From positions 1,253,501 to 1,317,500 of the forward strand of contig JAYKKM010000452.1 of NCBI GenBank assembly GCA_035772405.1: 64,000 nt of DNA. Direction: 5' to 3'. This document shows, piece after piece, positions 25,930 through 36,420 of this stretch. The notes beneath the pieces are model-generated. The model was not told where the DNA came from and did no database searches. It saw nothing but the letters and a program-made list of their open reading frames with translations. The position numbers and the translations under genes are program-made. Position 1 is the first letter of the stretch, and each line of letters begins with the position of its first letter. This DNA is from Chrysogorgia sp. JL179-B06 (lineage: Eukaryota; Cnidaria; Anthozoa; Scleralcyonacea; Chrysogorgiidae).

Positions 25930-26617
25930 TGATACCTTTCACAGTTTATCAACAGCTCAAATTACAGCAAACCCTCAAACCCACTCGGAAAGTGCTTATG
26001 GGTCCGTGCAACCACAAGATGGACTATTCAGGAACATTCACCACACAGCTACGACATGATAACAACACAATTACTGAGGAAATATTCGTCGTCAAGGGAT
26101 TAGAAAGATCGTTGCTAGGACGACGGGCAGCTCAATAACTTAGTCTCAAGTTAATTAACTGTGTTGACTCTCTCAAAAGCAACATAACGAAGGCAAGTGT
26201 CGAAGAAAAGTATCCAAACCTTTTCATCGGTCTTGGAAAGATCAAAGATCAACTGTACGACATCAAGATTCAGAAAGATGCAATACCTTTCGCGATCACC
26301 GTTCCTAGACAAGTTCCAATACCACTGTATAAAGAAACCGAACTTGAATTACAAAGAATGCAACGTAACGGAGTAATCTCTCGAGTTGATGAACCGACCG
26401 AATGGTGTTCCCCGATGGTCGTAACGCCAAAAAGCAACGATAAAGTCAGAGTGTGTGTAGACCTGACAAAGTTAAACCAGTTTGTTCAACGCGAGAACCA
26501 TCCACTGCCAAAGACAGACACCATATTGGGAAAACTTGCAGGAGCTCAACACTTTTCAAGATTAGATGCCAACTCCGGTTCTGGCAAATCAAGCTATCCG
26601 AGAGATCAAGAAATCTA
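25930..26617 (+). pseudogene. Gypsy protease tail and N-terminal reverse transcriptase
   Basis: The frame has VIPFTVYQQL, then VKGLERSLLGR, a stop at about 26136-26138, and the RT lead-in with EPTEWCSPMVV, KVRVCVDLTKLN and HFSRLDANSG. It is cut off after the first RT catalytic Asp region, followed at once by a fold-back repeat. The YxDD part of RT is missing from the window. Confidence 0.8.
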
Positions 26618-26627
26618 ATTATCACTT

Positions 26628-26745
26628 ATTTACTGAGACCGAGGGAAACAGTGTGTTTTGTGGACCCGAGAACCGTTGTTGCCCGAGGCGAAGCTGAGGG
26701 CAACAACGGCGGTCGAGGGGCCGAGGTCTCAGTAAATAAGTGTTT
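26628..26745. repeat. Fold-back repeat at the RT break
   Basis: CACTTATTTACTGAGACCGAG and CTCGGTCTCAGTAAATAAGTG are inverted around an internal GTTGTTGCCCGAGG / GGGCAACAAC pair. It is one of several GC-looped fold-back families in the window and sits exactly where Gypsy homology ends. Confidence 0.75.
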
Positions 26746-29700
26746 TGTTATATAGTATATTAGTGTCAAAGTATGAATAATTCACCGGTTATTGGAGTGA
26801 ACTTTGAAACCAAAACTAGATCCTGCTCGGAACGACTAGCGAACCGAGCAGACATTTTTTAAAATTTCAAAACAGCAAAACTGGAACTTCACGGTTGACG
26901 CGCATGCGCACTGCACCCATTCTATTGTGGACCGGTCAATAAATGTTCTGGAGGTACGAAGGTCTTCCCAAAATGCATTGCGCTTGATACATATTATCGA
27001 TTCCCCGCCTCTTCATTGTTCAACGAACCTTCGGGAAGCGAACATGGTTTTAAAATGGCGGTTTGAAAACCGGTCGTGGTATAAGACTGTTCATGGCAAG
27101 AACACTGCAGTTTTTGGCTCACACGAACTTCTTTATATTCATTGTATTCCCAAGCAACACTTTAACGTTTAATATTCCGTCTGGTTTGTCATGTATACTA
27201 TTTTAAAGATACCGCTATACCCACATCAGATTTCTAAGCTTGATATTTGTAAATATATTGCCCTGTTTGTACCGATTCGTAATGTGAACGGATTCGAAAT
27301 GGATTATCTTTTTGCAGGAACCAGCAACTGATCCTTAATTAAACTGAATGTATTGGCCGAATATAATTGTAGTAATAGTTGTAACAGTACATCTGAAATT
27401 AGCTCAAATTAACCAAATTTTTATTATTTATGCGACTTAATGTTAGGATTGAGATATATCAATAACGATTTTTATAGCTTTTATAGTCGAGTGTTAACAT
27501 TCTTGATTTTACATTTCAAATTTTAAATGTGCTTGTTTTTAGATTTTAAAGTTATTTCCTTTATAAGCCCCCTCTCAATTTAATAAAATTTCAATATTAA
27601 CTATTCAATAGACTATGGACCATTCAATAGACTATTAAAATCAAACTTTATAAAATCATGCTTTCTTTGTAAATTGTAATATGGGATATATTTGACATTT
27701 TTATATGGAATTTTCAGAGTGAGTTCATACAGGTATTTAATATATCGGATTACAATTACCTATTCAGCAGTTTATTATTAGACCACTCCAAACATCTAGA
27801 CCTTTGTTGTAGATGGCAATGGAGACCTTTTGGAAAAGCTCCATATATAAAGGCATTGACAATAAACCTCAAATTGTACATCATTGTATATCTCTAGTAT
27901 TGTGTGTATCAACTATCAACAACAACATTTTGGACTCTTAATAGCACTTAACTGTTTTGAAAAATCACTGTTGGTATACAGTTTCTACAGTTTCTTGCCT
28001 TTGTCAAAGGGTCAGGAAAATTGTCTGACTACTTAGAAATTAAATTTCCACAAGCGTATGAACTGGGGGCATGTTCTCCCCGGGCCCCAACTTGTTATGT
28101 AGACTTGTGGCCGTACTATCATTGTAATTTTATTTAAAATGAAATACACAGCTTTAAAAATGTATTCATTCTTTAATTTAAAATATCTCAGAAGTACAAA
28201 TCAAGCAATAGAGGCAATTCTGCTATGCAACTTTATTATTCTGAATTCCCCATCTACTACTGTAAAGCCTGTGCTTTAGACCTGGCCTAAAACATTTTAC
28301 CAAAAGGCTCTTTTTTCATGGAGAAGGCCTCTGAGGAAACTTTCTGTGGAAATAAAAATTGAGCATGAACCTGAAAACATAAAAGATACCAATTCCATTA
28401 AATTCTCTGTATTTTACAACAACAAATGGTATGTCATGGGCTACTGTGGAGTAAAGAAGTAAATACATCTTAAAGGAGCCATGCACAAAACAACTTGGAT
28501 TATTGTTATTAAACACGGACAATGGGGAGAGGATAAACTCAACTCTCGCATAGATATACGGACAGTATATGCACACATAATCATTGTTGAAGGATAGCAA
28601 ATTACAAACGTTTGAGCTTACAAATGGCACAACATAATTTGCCCTTAGTCTCTTCAACATTTCGTTTTGTTATGTTTCCTGAAAGGATCAAATACCAATA
28701 GACGATCATTACTTAGTAGTTCTGACAACCGGCAAAGAATTTCGAGCGCCAAATAAAAGTAAGAGCGGGGAAACGTAAACCAAAACAACATGTACGTCAT
28801 AGGCACGTTTTGCTGTCAATCTGACGAATGGCGAAGTATAATCGAGAAGATGCGGAATTTCACAGACCTCTTCTCATTTAAATTGTGGAGCAACAAGAAA
28901 AAAATTTGTACGAAAAGAAAGCAAATTTCTTTCATATCCACACCGAACAAATTTTTTAAAGATTTCATCAAATATTACGGTAAATATATTTGAATAATTC
29001 AAGGAAACTAAATGCAATATAACCACCAACAAGAAATAGTCCTAGTGAAGAAACCGATATTTCATCGCAAATATACTTCTCGGATATCTAAAAAGTTACT
29101 GACGACAGAGTAAAAGGCTTAAACTATCATCTGCACAAAATTCAAGTTCCAAAGCCTACTTTTTATGGCGGAACAGAGATGTGTTATGCGCGTACGATAT
29201 TCTCGCAAAGTGAAAAATAGTGTTTTTTCAATGTCTAACTGTAATTAAGTTCATGGAGCAACAAGAAATTTTTTACTATTAACTGAAAGATAATTTTCAG
29301 CTTGTTATAATAACCTATCCAGTGTTGTGTTTGCGTTCGCACTTCGTTAAATAAGTACACATATTCGCACATCACTTTACAGCAAAATTTTGTGACCCGT
29401 GAAGGCATAAACAAAAAAATTGTTTATTGATCCGAAACAAGTATGCTACGACAAAACAAACCAGAGTAACATCTGTTGGATTAAACTAAAAACATCATAT
29501 AGAAAGCTTACCTTTTAAAACACAGGTTTTGAAACAAAAAAGCACCACTGAAAAACTATATATTTTGTCCGCCAACTTTACGCCAGAGCAAATAAGAAGA
29601 AAACAAAGCGCAATGCAGGCCGGGACGACCTTCGCACCTCTGGGTTGCCTCGTTGCCAGGGCAATGCAGTAAACACGACGTTTTGCGGACCGGCACGTGA

Positions 29701-30327
29701 TACGCTTTTGAACAGAAAAATTGAACTTTGACACTAACTATATAACAATAATCATTATGAAACGTTGTTTTTGTCCGATTTAAATAAATTCTATATCGAA
29801 ATGTTCACTTGAATCTGGCGAAGCGAACGCTGTACGTTTCGTCTACTTAAAATGTGAAGATCAGATGTTATATGAGAAAATATACTAGAAATACGTGTAC
29901 GCAACAACCCCTCGCCCGCTTACTGTTTGAGGCTTTAATATTGCCAAACTGAACAGATTTTCAAACTGCTTATTTTTTGGGTGCAATTTGTGGGTAGTGT
30001 ACTGAACAGAACCCAAGTGGGAAAGTCTGCCAACACAATTGTCTCGCAGGCAGGGTTGGAAACCAATTGTGTAACTATTGATTGTTGAAATTAATAATTA
30101 ATTTTAATAATTATTAATTTAAATAATAATTTTATTAATTAATTATATATTACATAATTGAAGTTAATTATGTCAGTTATACTTTTAATAATAAATTTCA
30201 ACATGCATGTTTACAGTACCGTAACAGTGGCATACTCATAATTTTACTCAAAGTACAATTGTATTCACGAGACTGCATAACCTTGTACATACATGTACCC
30301 TACTGTAATAATGTAATCTGCATGTTC
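26746..30327. other. Non-coding stretch, possible 3-kb element
   Basis: No gene recognised. The word TGTTATATAG..TTAGTGTCAAAGT at 26746-26772 is inverted at 29724-29747, suggesting a ~3.0-kb non-autonomous element. A CGCATGCGCA (NRF1-like) at 26901 and AAAATGGCGG (YY1-like) at 27052 give 26.9-27.1 kb a promoter-like look. I could not attach a coding exon. Confidence 0.35.
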
Positions 30328-30572
30328 TGTCGGAAATAGGACTATATGAAGTCGCTCTTTACTCATTCCAACACGTCTCGAAAATATATCGCTTGTTTAT
30401 TTAAAGCTCGTTTACGTTTTATTTCACAGATGTTCACTCTCTCACTCTCTTGGCTATATTATCTCTCAATCTATCTGTCATCTATATATAAACCTTATAA
30501 TTACCTATATACGTCATTCTCTAATCGGATTAACTAAAGCCTCATATTATTCTTTCGACACAATTTCCAACA
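30328..30572 (-). repeat. BEL/Pao 3' LTR
   Basis: 245 bp, TG...CA. Differs from the other LTR at CTAATCGG/CTATTCGG and ACTAAAGC/ACTTAAGC. Confidence 0.93.
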
Positions 30573-30781
30573 CACTCCCCTATTCGTCTCCGCAGGAGGC
30601 GAATATATAAATTAGGTCATGCAAGTTAGATTTAACAAACTATAAACATTTTAATACGTAGCCTAAACTAAAAGTTCAAAGATATTAAGTTCTCCAATTA
30701 ATTATAAATGTTCAAAAACAGTCTAAATCATCCGTGCAAATCATGCATAATTAAAATTCCAACAAAACAACTTAAATTTGT

Positions 30782-31700
30782 TCAATTGTCCTCAAGGTTT
30801 GCGATCTGTCGGAGCCGTTCCCTTGCAACTTGAGCAGCGGCTCTTTTTGGCAAGAATTCAGGGGCATCAGCGCTCAGCGGTGTCGGCTGCGTCGTGGCTG
30901 TCCTGTGACAGGACAGTTCCAAGGGGTAGAGGTGTTGGATCGGCCGCTCTAGGTAAGACCGACCTGCCCGGAGTTTCACGGCTCTAACCACTCCGTCCGT
31001 TCCTGTCACCAATTCCTCCACGATCCCCAACTTCCACTTCCCTCTGTTCCTTGCATCCGACTTGATCACTACCACATCTCCCAAATCCAGAGATAGCTGC
31101 TGTTTCTTGTGGTGCATGTTGTGTCTTTCACGAAGTGCCTTCAGATATTCAAAAGACCATCTCTCCCAGAGCACGTCCTTGCATCTCCTCAAGTACTTCG
31201 CGCGTTTCCGAAGGTCACCTTCTTCGATGTGTCGGTCTTCTCCTTCTGGCAGAAGATTAGGACGTCCGAATTGCAGAGCATTTGGCGTAAGTAAGGGTAG
31301 TTGGACGTCGTCCTCGGCGTAGCTCAAGGGTCGATTATTGAGCGCAACTTCCACATCAAGTAACACATCTTGGACTTCTGTCCAGGTGAGGTAGCTGTTG
31401 CCAATAGACTTATAAAGAGCTCGTTTCACAAGTCCAACCATGCGCTCAAACTGGCCGCCCCACCACGGCGCCCTGCTCAGGTTAAACTGCCACTTGATAT
31501 TCATTTTTGCTAGAAGGTCATTGAACCGTTCGTCGCGTATCACTTGGTTTATCCATTTCGCCGCTGCCACAAACGTTTTACCGTTATCCGAATACACTTT
31601 TTCCGGACGTCCTTTCCTCGCGATGAGTCGTTTAAAGGTGGCGATAAACTCGTTTCCATGGTCCTCGTTAACTCGAGGTACAGTGCTCTCGTCAAACTGC
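30782..31700 (-). pseudogene. BEL/Pao integrase core and DUF5641-like tail
   Basis: Continues the pol frame after a frameshift around 31600-31700. It contains VYSDNGKTFVAAAKWI (second catalytic Asp region) and SRAPWWGGQFERMVGLVK with the catalytic Glu, then LTPNALQFGR and the DUF5641 region with WERWSFEYLKALRERH and GDVVVIKSDARNRGKWKLG. The frame closes at 30782. The open frame extends upstream to 31882, but its first ~60 codons are out of register with pol. The domain inserts cDNA into the host genome. Confidence 0.85.
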
Positions 31701-32949
31701 ATGCGTAGAGAACGATGTACGCTTTCCCTTCTTGTTTTCCACTCTTGCGATACTTTATCGGTCCCGCATAATCCACACCTACGGTTTGGAAGGGCATCGT
31801 GCCCTCTGTTCGATCTTTGGGCAGCTTTCCAGGAGGTGGGCTGGCCACTGCAGTTGCTTGGAAGCGCTTGCACCCATGACAACGCTTGATAACATGTCTT
31901 ACGAGTCGTCTCAACCTTGGAATCCAGTGGGTTTCTCTTATTTTGGCCATGGTCAGCCCAACTCCCCCATGGAGAGTGGACTCGTGCGCTTCTTGCACTT
32001 TCTTCTCGGTGTAGAGGCTGTTGTCGGGTAGGTACACCGGGTAGTCGCCTTGGATCCTACCACGACACTCCAGAATTCCCTCTATATTTAGCTGTAGGTT
32101 CAACTTCTGTTGATCCTCTTCGAATTTATTAGCTTCTTTGCTCCTTTCCTGGATCCTCTTCTTCCAAAAGAGCTTCTGGTCGTCGATTTCGGCTGTGGTT
32201 AACGGACCTTCGTTTCTCATTTCTTTTCGATTTCTGGCGTTGTGCATGAATCGCGATATCCACCCACCGATTCTCAAACTTTTCCAGAGACTCCACTTTC
32301 CCAGCAGCTTGTCGAGCTCGTCTTCTTCTTCTGTGATCGCCACTTGGAAAAGCTGCTTCACAGGTTTGACTTCCGCCATGGTCTCCTGATTATCGTCGGT
32401 GACAATGTCTGGTGGCCAGTGTTGGGGCTGTGATAGCCAGTCTGGACCTCGCCACCACAGATTTCGTGATTCGCTCACATCACCTCCTCTGCTTCCCAGG
32501 TCCGCTGGGTTGTCTAGGGTTCCAACATGTCTCCAATGGATGAAATCCTTTGCCTGGATTTTGAGCACACGATTGTGCACAAACTGTTTATAGTCGCCGG
32601 AACCTCGGATCCAATGTAAGGCAACACTGCTATCCAGCCAACAGTGAACTTGGTTGAGAGGAAACCCATCCAGAGCCTCCAATACGTTCTGCACAAGATT
32701 TGCCGCCATGTGGCCTGAGACCAACTCTAAGTGCGGTATTGTGAGACCTTGCTTGGCCAGTCGCGATTTGGCTGCCACCAGGCCCTGATTCACTCCAGAT
32801 GGTTGAGTTACAACAGCATACACTGCTGCGGCCACTCCTTTGCCACTCGCGTCTCCAAACGCGTGGAGGTCGATCCTCTGAATTGGCTCTCGGAACTTTA
32901 CCAAACTCCTTGGCGCTGTCACTCGACTTGGCAGTTTCCGTTTCCACAT
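31549..32949 (-). pseudogene. BEL/Pao RNase H and integrase zinc-binding region
   Basis: The frame opens with LHAFGDASGKGVAAAVY (RNase H first Asp) and QVHCWLDSSVALHWI. It then has a long linker and the integrase HHCC module (STLHGGVGLTMAKIRETHW..CHGCKRFQA), and the start of the core domain with TVGVDYAGPIKY (first catalytic Asp). Near 31700 it shifts out of frame, and the core continues in the neighbouring frame. Joined, the two frames make a normal BEL pol C-half. Confidence 0.88.
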
Positions 32950-32971
32950 TGTCCACTTTTTCGTTAGGTCC

Positions 32972-34765
32972 TTAACTACAACTCAGCAACTCAGCGTCCC
33001 AGGCGACACGAGCTTCACACGCATCTCGATACATCATCTTACCGACCAGCGTAAGCGGTGATACCACACCAAGGGGGTCATAGATCTTGGCCACCTTGCC
33101 CAAGATTCCTCTCTTCGTTGGTTGTGCGATTTCGGTTGGAAAGTTAACGCCGATGGTGTCTCTTTCCTTGTCCCAGGTCAGCCCGAGGAGGCGGGATTCT
33201 CCTCTCTGAGGTACTCCCAGTTGTATCTTCGCGTATGTGGGTACTGAATCTCCGTCCACTTGGGTTGATTCTAGCGCCTCGTCATTTGAATGCCATTTGT
33301 GCAATTCAAATTTGGCCTTGGCAAACAGTTCAGTCGCTGACCTCTTTACTTGTTGGGCTTCTTCGACCATTTGTCCTCCACTAATCAGGTCGTCCACATA
33401 GAGGCTTTTCTCTATCTCGGCGACGCTGGTTGGATCGGTTGACCTCTGTAGTTCTAGATGTTGCTGGATCACTCCCCCAAGCAGAAATGGCGATGGGGCC
33501 AACCCAAACAACGCCCTGGTAAAACGCAATGTTTCCACTCGTTTCGACTTCAGATCCTCCAACCAATGGAAACGTAAGGCGTCTCTATCTTCTACTCTAA
33601 TTCTCACTTGTAGAAACGCTTGCTTGAGGTCGCCAGCGATTGCAACTGCATGAAATCTACCGCGCACAAGCACTTTCCACAACTGGTTTTGTAGTGGTGG
33701 TCCGGTTTCTAGGCAGTCGTTCAGCGACGGAGCTTTCTCGTGGGCCTTTGCGGAGGCATCATACACTATGCGAAGCTTGGTGGTCTCGGCAGTGTCTCGC
33801 ACAACGGCTTTGTGAGGGATGTAGAACTCTTGGTTCTTTGCTGCATGGTCGACTCGCTCCACCAAACCGTTCTTCAGTTGGTCTTGGATTACATCGTTAT
33901 ATCTCTCCAACATCTCCGTCTTCTCTAGCTTGCGCACTAAGCTGGTGAGTCTTCTTAGGCTTCCAGATTTGTTGTCAGGTAGTGGAGGGTGGTTCCCTTT
34001 CCACGGTAGGCCGGTCTCATACCAACCCTCTGGACTTCTCTTCAGTTGTTCTCTAAATTCTTCATAGACAACGTTTTGGTCTCCAGTCGCAGAATCCTTC
34101 AGTCCGAGGACGTCAAGACGGCACAAACCCCCGTAGTCTGCAACTGAAGTTTGGGTTAGGAACATCTTGCTCATATCGAACTCTTCTCCAGGGGACATCA
34201 CCGTCCAGCCGAATTTTGTTTGTTCAGCAACCGGCTCTCCTGGTTTCCCGACTCTTGGATTACTCGCGGTCTTTATCTTGGCAAACTCGTTAGTACCGAG
34301 AACTAGGTGCACTGGTAACATTGGCTTTTCGTCGTTATCCTCCAACTCCACCCCTTTTAGATAAGAATACCTCGCCACCATTTCCTTGTACTTTGGGTTA
34401 GCTAGGCTCAGCAGCTCGTTACGATCGATCTTGGTGACCTCAGCCTCTAGGGAGAAATCGTCTTTCCTGTTACCAATTCGTAGACCATAAATTTGTGTTT
34501 TCTTTGTCACCGATCCCATCATCATTTCGATACGGCGTACTTCAGTGCGACGAGGTATACGATCTGCAATCGATCTATCAAAGCGGAAGAGGCGTATGAA
34601 CTGCCTGCCCCGGTATCGAGTAACGCACGACATTTGATGCCATTCACTTTCACCACGACCACTGGATGGCAAATGGATTTCGTTCCGGTGGTTGTTGCGG
34701 TCATCAGTGTCTCTCCATCCCGGTCGCAAATGGAGGTATGGTGTTTTCTCTGGCATTTTTGGCAA
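32972..34765 (-). pseudogene. BEL/Pao reverse transcriptase with A17-type region
   Basis: After about 70 out-of-register codons the frame matches BEL pol: an IYGLRIGNR segment, LVLGTNEFAKI, EQTKFGWTVMSPGEE and the RT with TTKLRIVYDASAKA, VAIAGDLKQAFLQVRI and FGLAPSPFLLGGV. The catalytic box is SLYVDDLISGG. It ends near 32972 with KIYDPLGVVSPLTLVGK, at a frame break before RNase H. RT makes cDNA from the genomic RNA. The RT core looks intact. Confidence 0.9.
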
Positions 34766-34992
34766 ACGGAGCGACTACGACAATCGACAGCTCGATGTTT
34801 ATTTCCAGTGCAATTAAAGCATAATCGCTTTACGCTTAATTGCTTCTTGCGGTCTGCCACGGATATGACCTTGTCACAGTTAATGGATTTGTGAGTGGTT
34901 TCGTCACAATAAACGCACCCTTTGGCATGTTCTTGAGTCTGGAAATTTCTCGCGTGATATTGTGGTGGCTTTTCGCTGGGTTTCTCGTTCAA
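34522..34992 (-). pseudogene. BEL/Pao gag zinc knuckles and retropepsin
   Basis: Contains Cys/His clusters (CVYCDETTHKSINC; LCFNCTGNKHRAVDC; CQKCQRKHHTSIC), then VVVVKVNGIKCRALLDTGAGSSY with the catalytic Asp-Thr-Gly. Frame breaks on both sides (near 35030 and near 34570) separate it from gag and RT. Confidence 0.88.
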
Positions 34993-35030
34993 TTCGATGG
35001 GATTTATGTCTTTCCATTTCCTAAGTGCTT

Positions 35031-35960
35031 CTAGGAGTTGAGTGAAATCCCACTCCTGCCAATTTTCCTACCACGAACCAAATCGGCTTTTATACCTTTG
35101 AGCTTTTCGATAATGCTTCTCACGTTTCCCTTGACCTCCTGGAGCTTTCCCAGAGTGTCTAGTGACTGTACATTGTACATCAGGGTCTTGTAGAACTGAT
35201 GTACTTTTGGTGGATGAGATCCTGTTATGGTTGGAAGAGCCGCGATGTTGCGAACATAGGCGTGAACGATTTCACTAACTTTTCCATATTCGTTCACAAG
35301 AATAGATTTCGCCCTTTCATATCCATCAGCAGTAAATGGCAAGCCGTCAATTTCTTCTCTTACCTTCGATTCAACTAGTTCCTTCAAATAGGCGAACTTG
35401 GTCACGGGTGCGATGTTTGCGTTGTCTATCTCCGCCTCAAATTTCTTCCAAAAGGACAGCCACTGTTCGTGTGTGCCGTTGAACTTGGTAATGGCTAACT
35501 TAGGTAATTTAACTTGTTCCTTTTGGGTCACGTTTCCGGTTGATACAATTTTTTGGTTGAATTCATTCTGTAATTCAAGCTTTGCGCGTTCAAAGTCGAG
35601 TTGTTCAGCTCGATCACGGGCGATTTTTTCGTCTTCCTTTTGCGTCTTCTCACGTTTCTCGTTCTGTTCCATTTCCGCGAGGTGCTTGGAAATGTTGTTG
35701 ATTTCGCAATCTACTGCGTCGATCTGCTCTTCGATTTCGAGAGCCCATTTTGCCACTTCATCAGCGCTTTCGTCGTTGTCTAGTTTTGCTTGTTCCGCTT
35801 CTCGCTTCAAGGCATCTGTTTCTCCAACAATGGCTATCAACGCTTCTTTGTGGCGCAATATCGCTTGGGCATTTCCCTTTCCAATCACGGTTTTCGTTTT
35901 GGTACAAGTTAGCTGCAATAGCTGAAGTTTCTTCGTTACGGTCTTCACTTTCTCGTCCAT
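35031..35960 (-). CDS. BEL/Pao gag N-terminal region (DUF1759)
   Basis: ATG at 35960, 50 bp inside the 5' LTR. The first ~160 residues are a charged coiled coil (repeated Glu/Lys/Ala heptads). Then LPKLAITKFNGTHEQWLSFW begins the DUF1759 gag domain, ending with a PTITGSHPPKVHQFY and IEKLKGIKADL segment. The frame terminates at 35031, and the following zinc-knuckle part lies in another frame. Gag builds the particle core. Confidence 0.85.
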   Translation of the reverse strand: MDEKVKTVTKKLQLLQLTCTKTKTVIGKGNAQAILRHKEALIAIVGETDALKREAEQAKLDNDESADEVAKWALEIEEQIDAVDCEINNISKHLAEMEQNEKREKTQKEDEKIARDRAEQLDFERAKLELQNEFNQKIVSTGNVTQKEQVKLPKLAITKFNGTHEQWLSFWKKFEAEIDNANIAPVTKFAYLKELVESKVREEIDGLPFTADGYERAKSILVNEYGKVSEIVHAYVRNIAALPTITGSHPPKVHQFYKTLMYNVQSLDTLGKLQEVKGNVRSIIEKLKGIKADLVRGRKIGRSGISLNS

Positions 35961-36010
35961 CGCTACGTATACGAGTTATAACTTATCGTATCCCGTCGGA
36001 GGTGCCACTA

Positions 36011-36255
36011 TGTCGGAAATAGGACTATATGAAGTCGCTCTTTACTCATTCCAACACGTCTCGAAAATATATCGCTTGTTTATTTAAAGCTCGTTTACGT
36101 TTTATTTCACAGATGTTCACTCTCTCACTCTCTTGGCTATATTATCTCTCAATCTATCTGTCATCTATATATAAACCTTATAATTACCTATATACGTCAT
36201 TCTCTATTCGGATTAACTTAAGCCTCATATTATTCTTTCGACACAATTTCCAACA
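36011..36255 (-). repeat. BEL/Pao 5' LTR
   Basis: 245-bp partner of the LTR at 30328-30572, carrying the promoter for minus-strand transcription. Confidence 0.93.
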
Positions 36256-36420
36256 GTTCCTTATTGCCTAATTGTCAGTATAAGCAGATACATGTACCCT
36301 AATGTAATAATGTAATCTGCATGTTCCTTATTGTCTAATTGTCAGTATAAGCAGATACATGTACCCTACTGTAATAATGTAATCTGCATGTTCCTTATTG
36401 TCTAATTGTTAGTAGCAGAT
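36256..36420. repeat. 67-bp tandem repeat, BEL insertion target
   Basis: GTTCCTTATTG starts units at 36256, 36323 and 36390. The sequence left of the BEL element (about 30285-30327) is the end of a preceding unit (ACATGTACCCTACTGTAATAA), so BEL jumped into this array. Confidence 0.9.

Larger units (their letters stand above)
23536..25935 (-). other. Inverted internal block of the Gypsy element
   Basis: Gag and the start of protease are readable only on the minus strand here, whereas flanking parts of the same element read on the plus strand. The minus-strand gag begins at 25952 and continues, after an insertion, at 24130-23581. An in-place inversion with short homology at the joint explains the order. 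A misassembly could mimic it. Confidence 0.65.
30328..36255 (-). mobile_element. BEL/Pao LTR retrotransposon
   Basis: LTRs of 245 bp at 30328-30572 and 36011-36255 begin TGTCGGAAATAGG and end TTTCCAACA; I count about two differences. GTTC flanks both sides (30324-30327, 36256-36259). On the minus strand the 5' LTR is followed by TAGTGGCACCTCCGACGGG (primer site), and the 3' LTR is preceded by ATAGGGGAG (purine tract). Coding order is gag, zinc knuckles/protease, RT, RNase H, integrase, DUF5641-like tail. This order and the A17 protease are known for BEL/Pao. Frame breaks near 35030, 34570, 32960 and 31600-31700 contrast with the young LTRs. Confidence 0.92.

Noticed and set aside
28316..28660. 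114-codon minus-strand ORF
   Set aside because: AT-rich, no motif, no splice context; likely chance.
31440..31889. 149-codon plus-strand ORF
   Set aside because: Shadow of the BEL integrase on the opposite strand.
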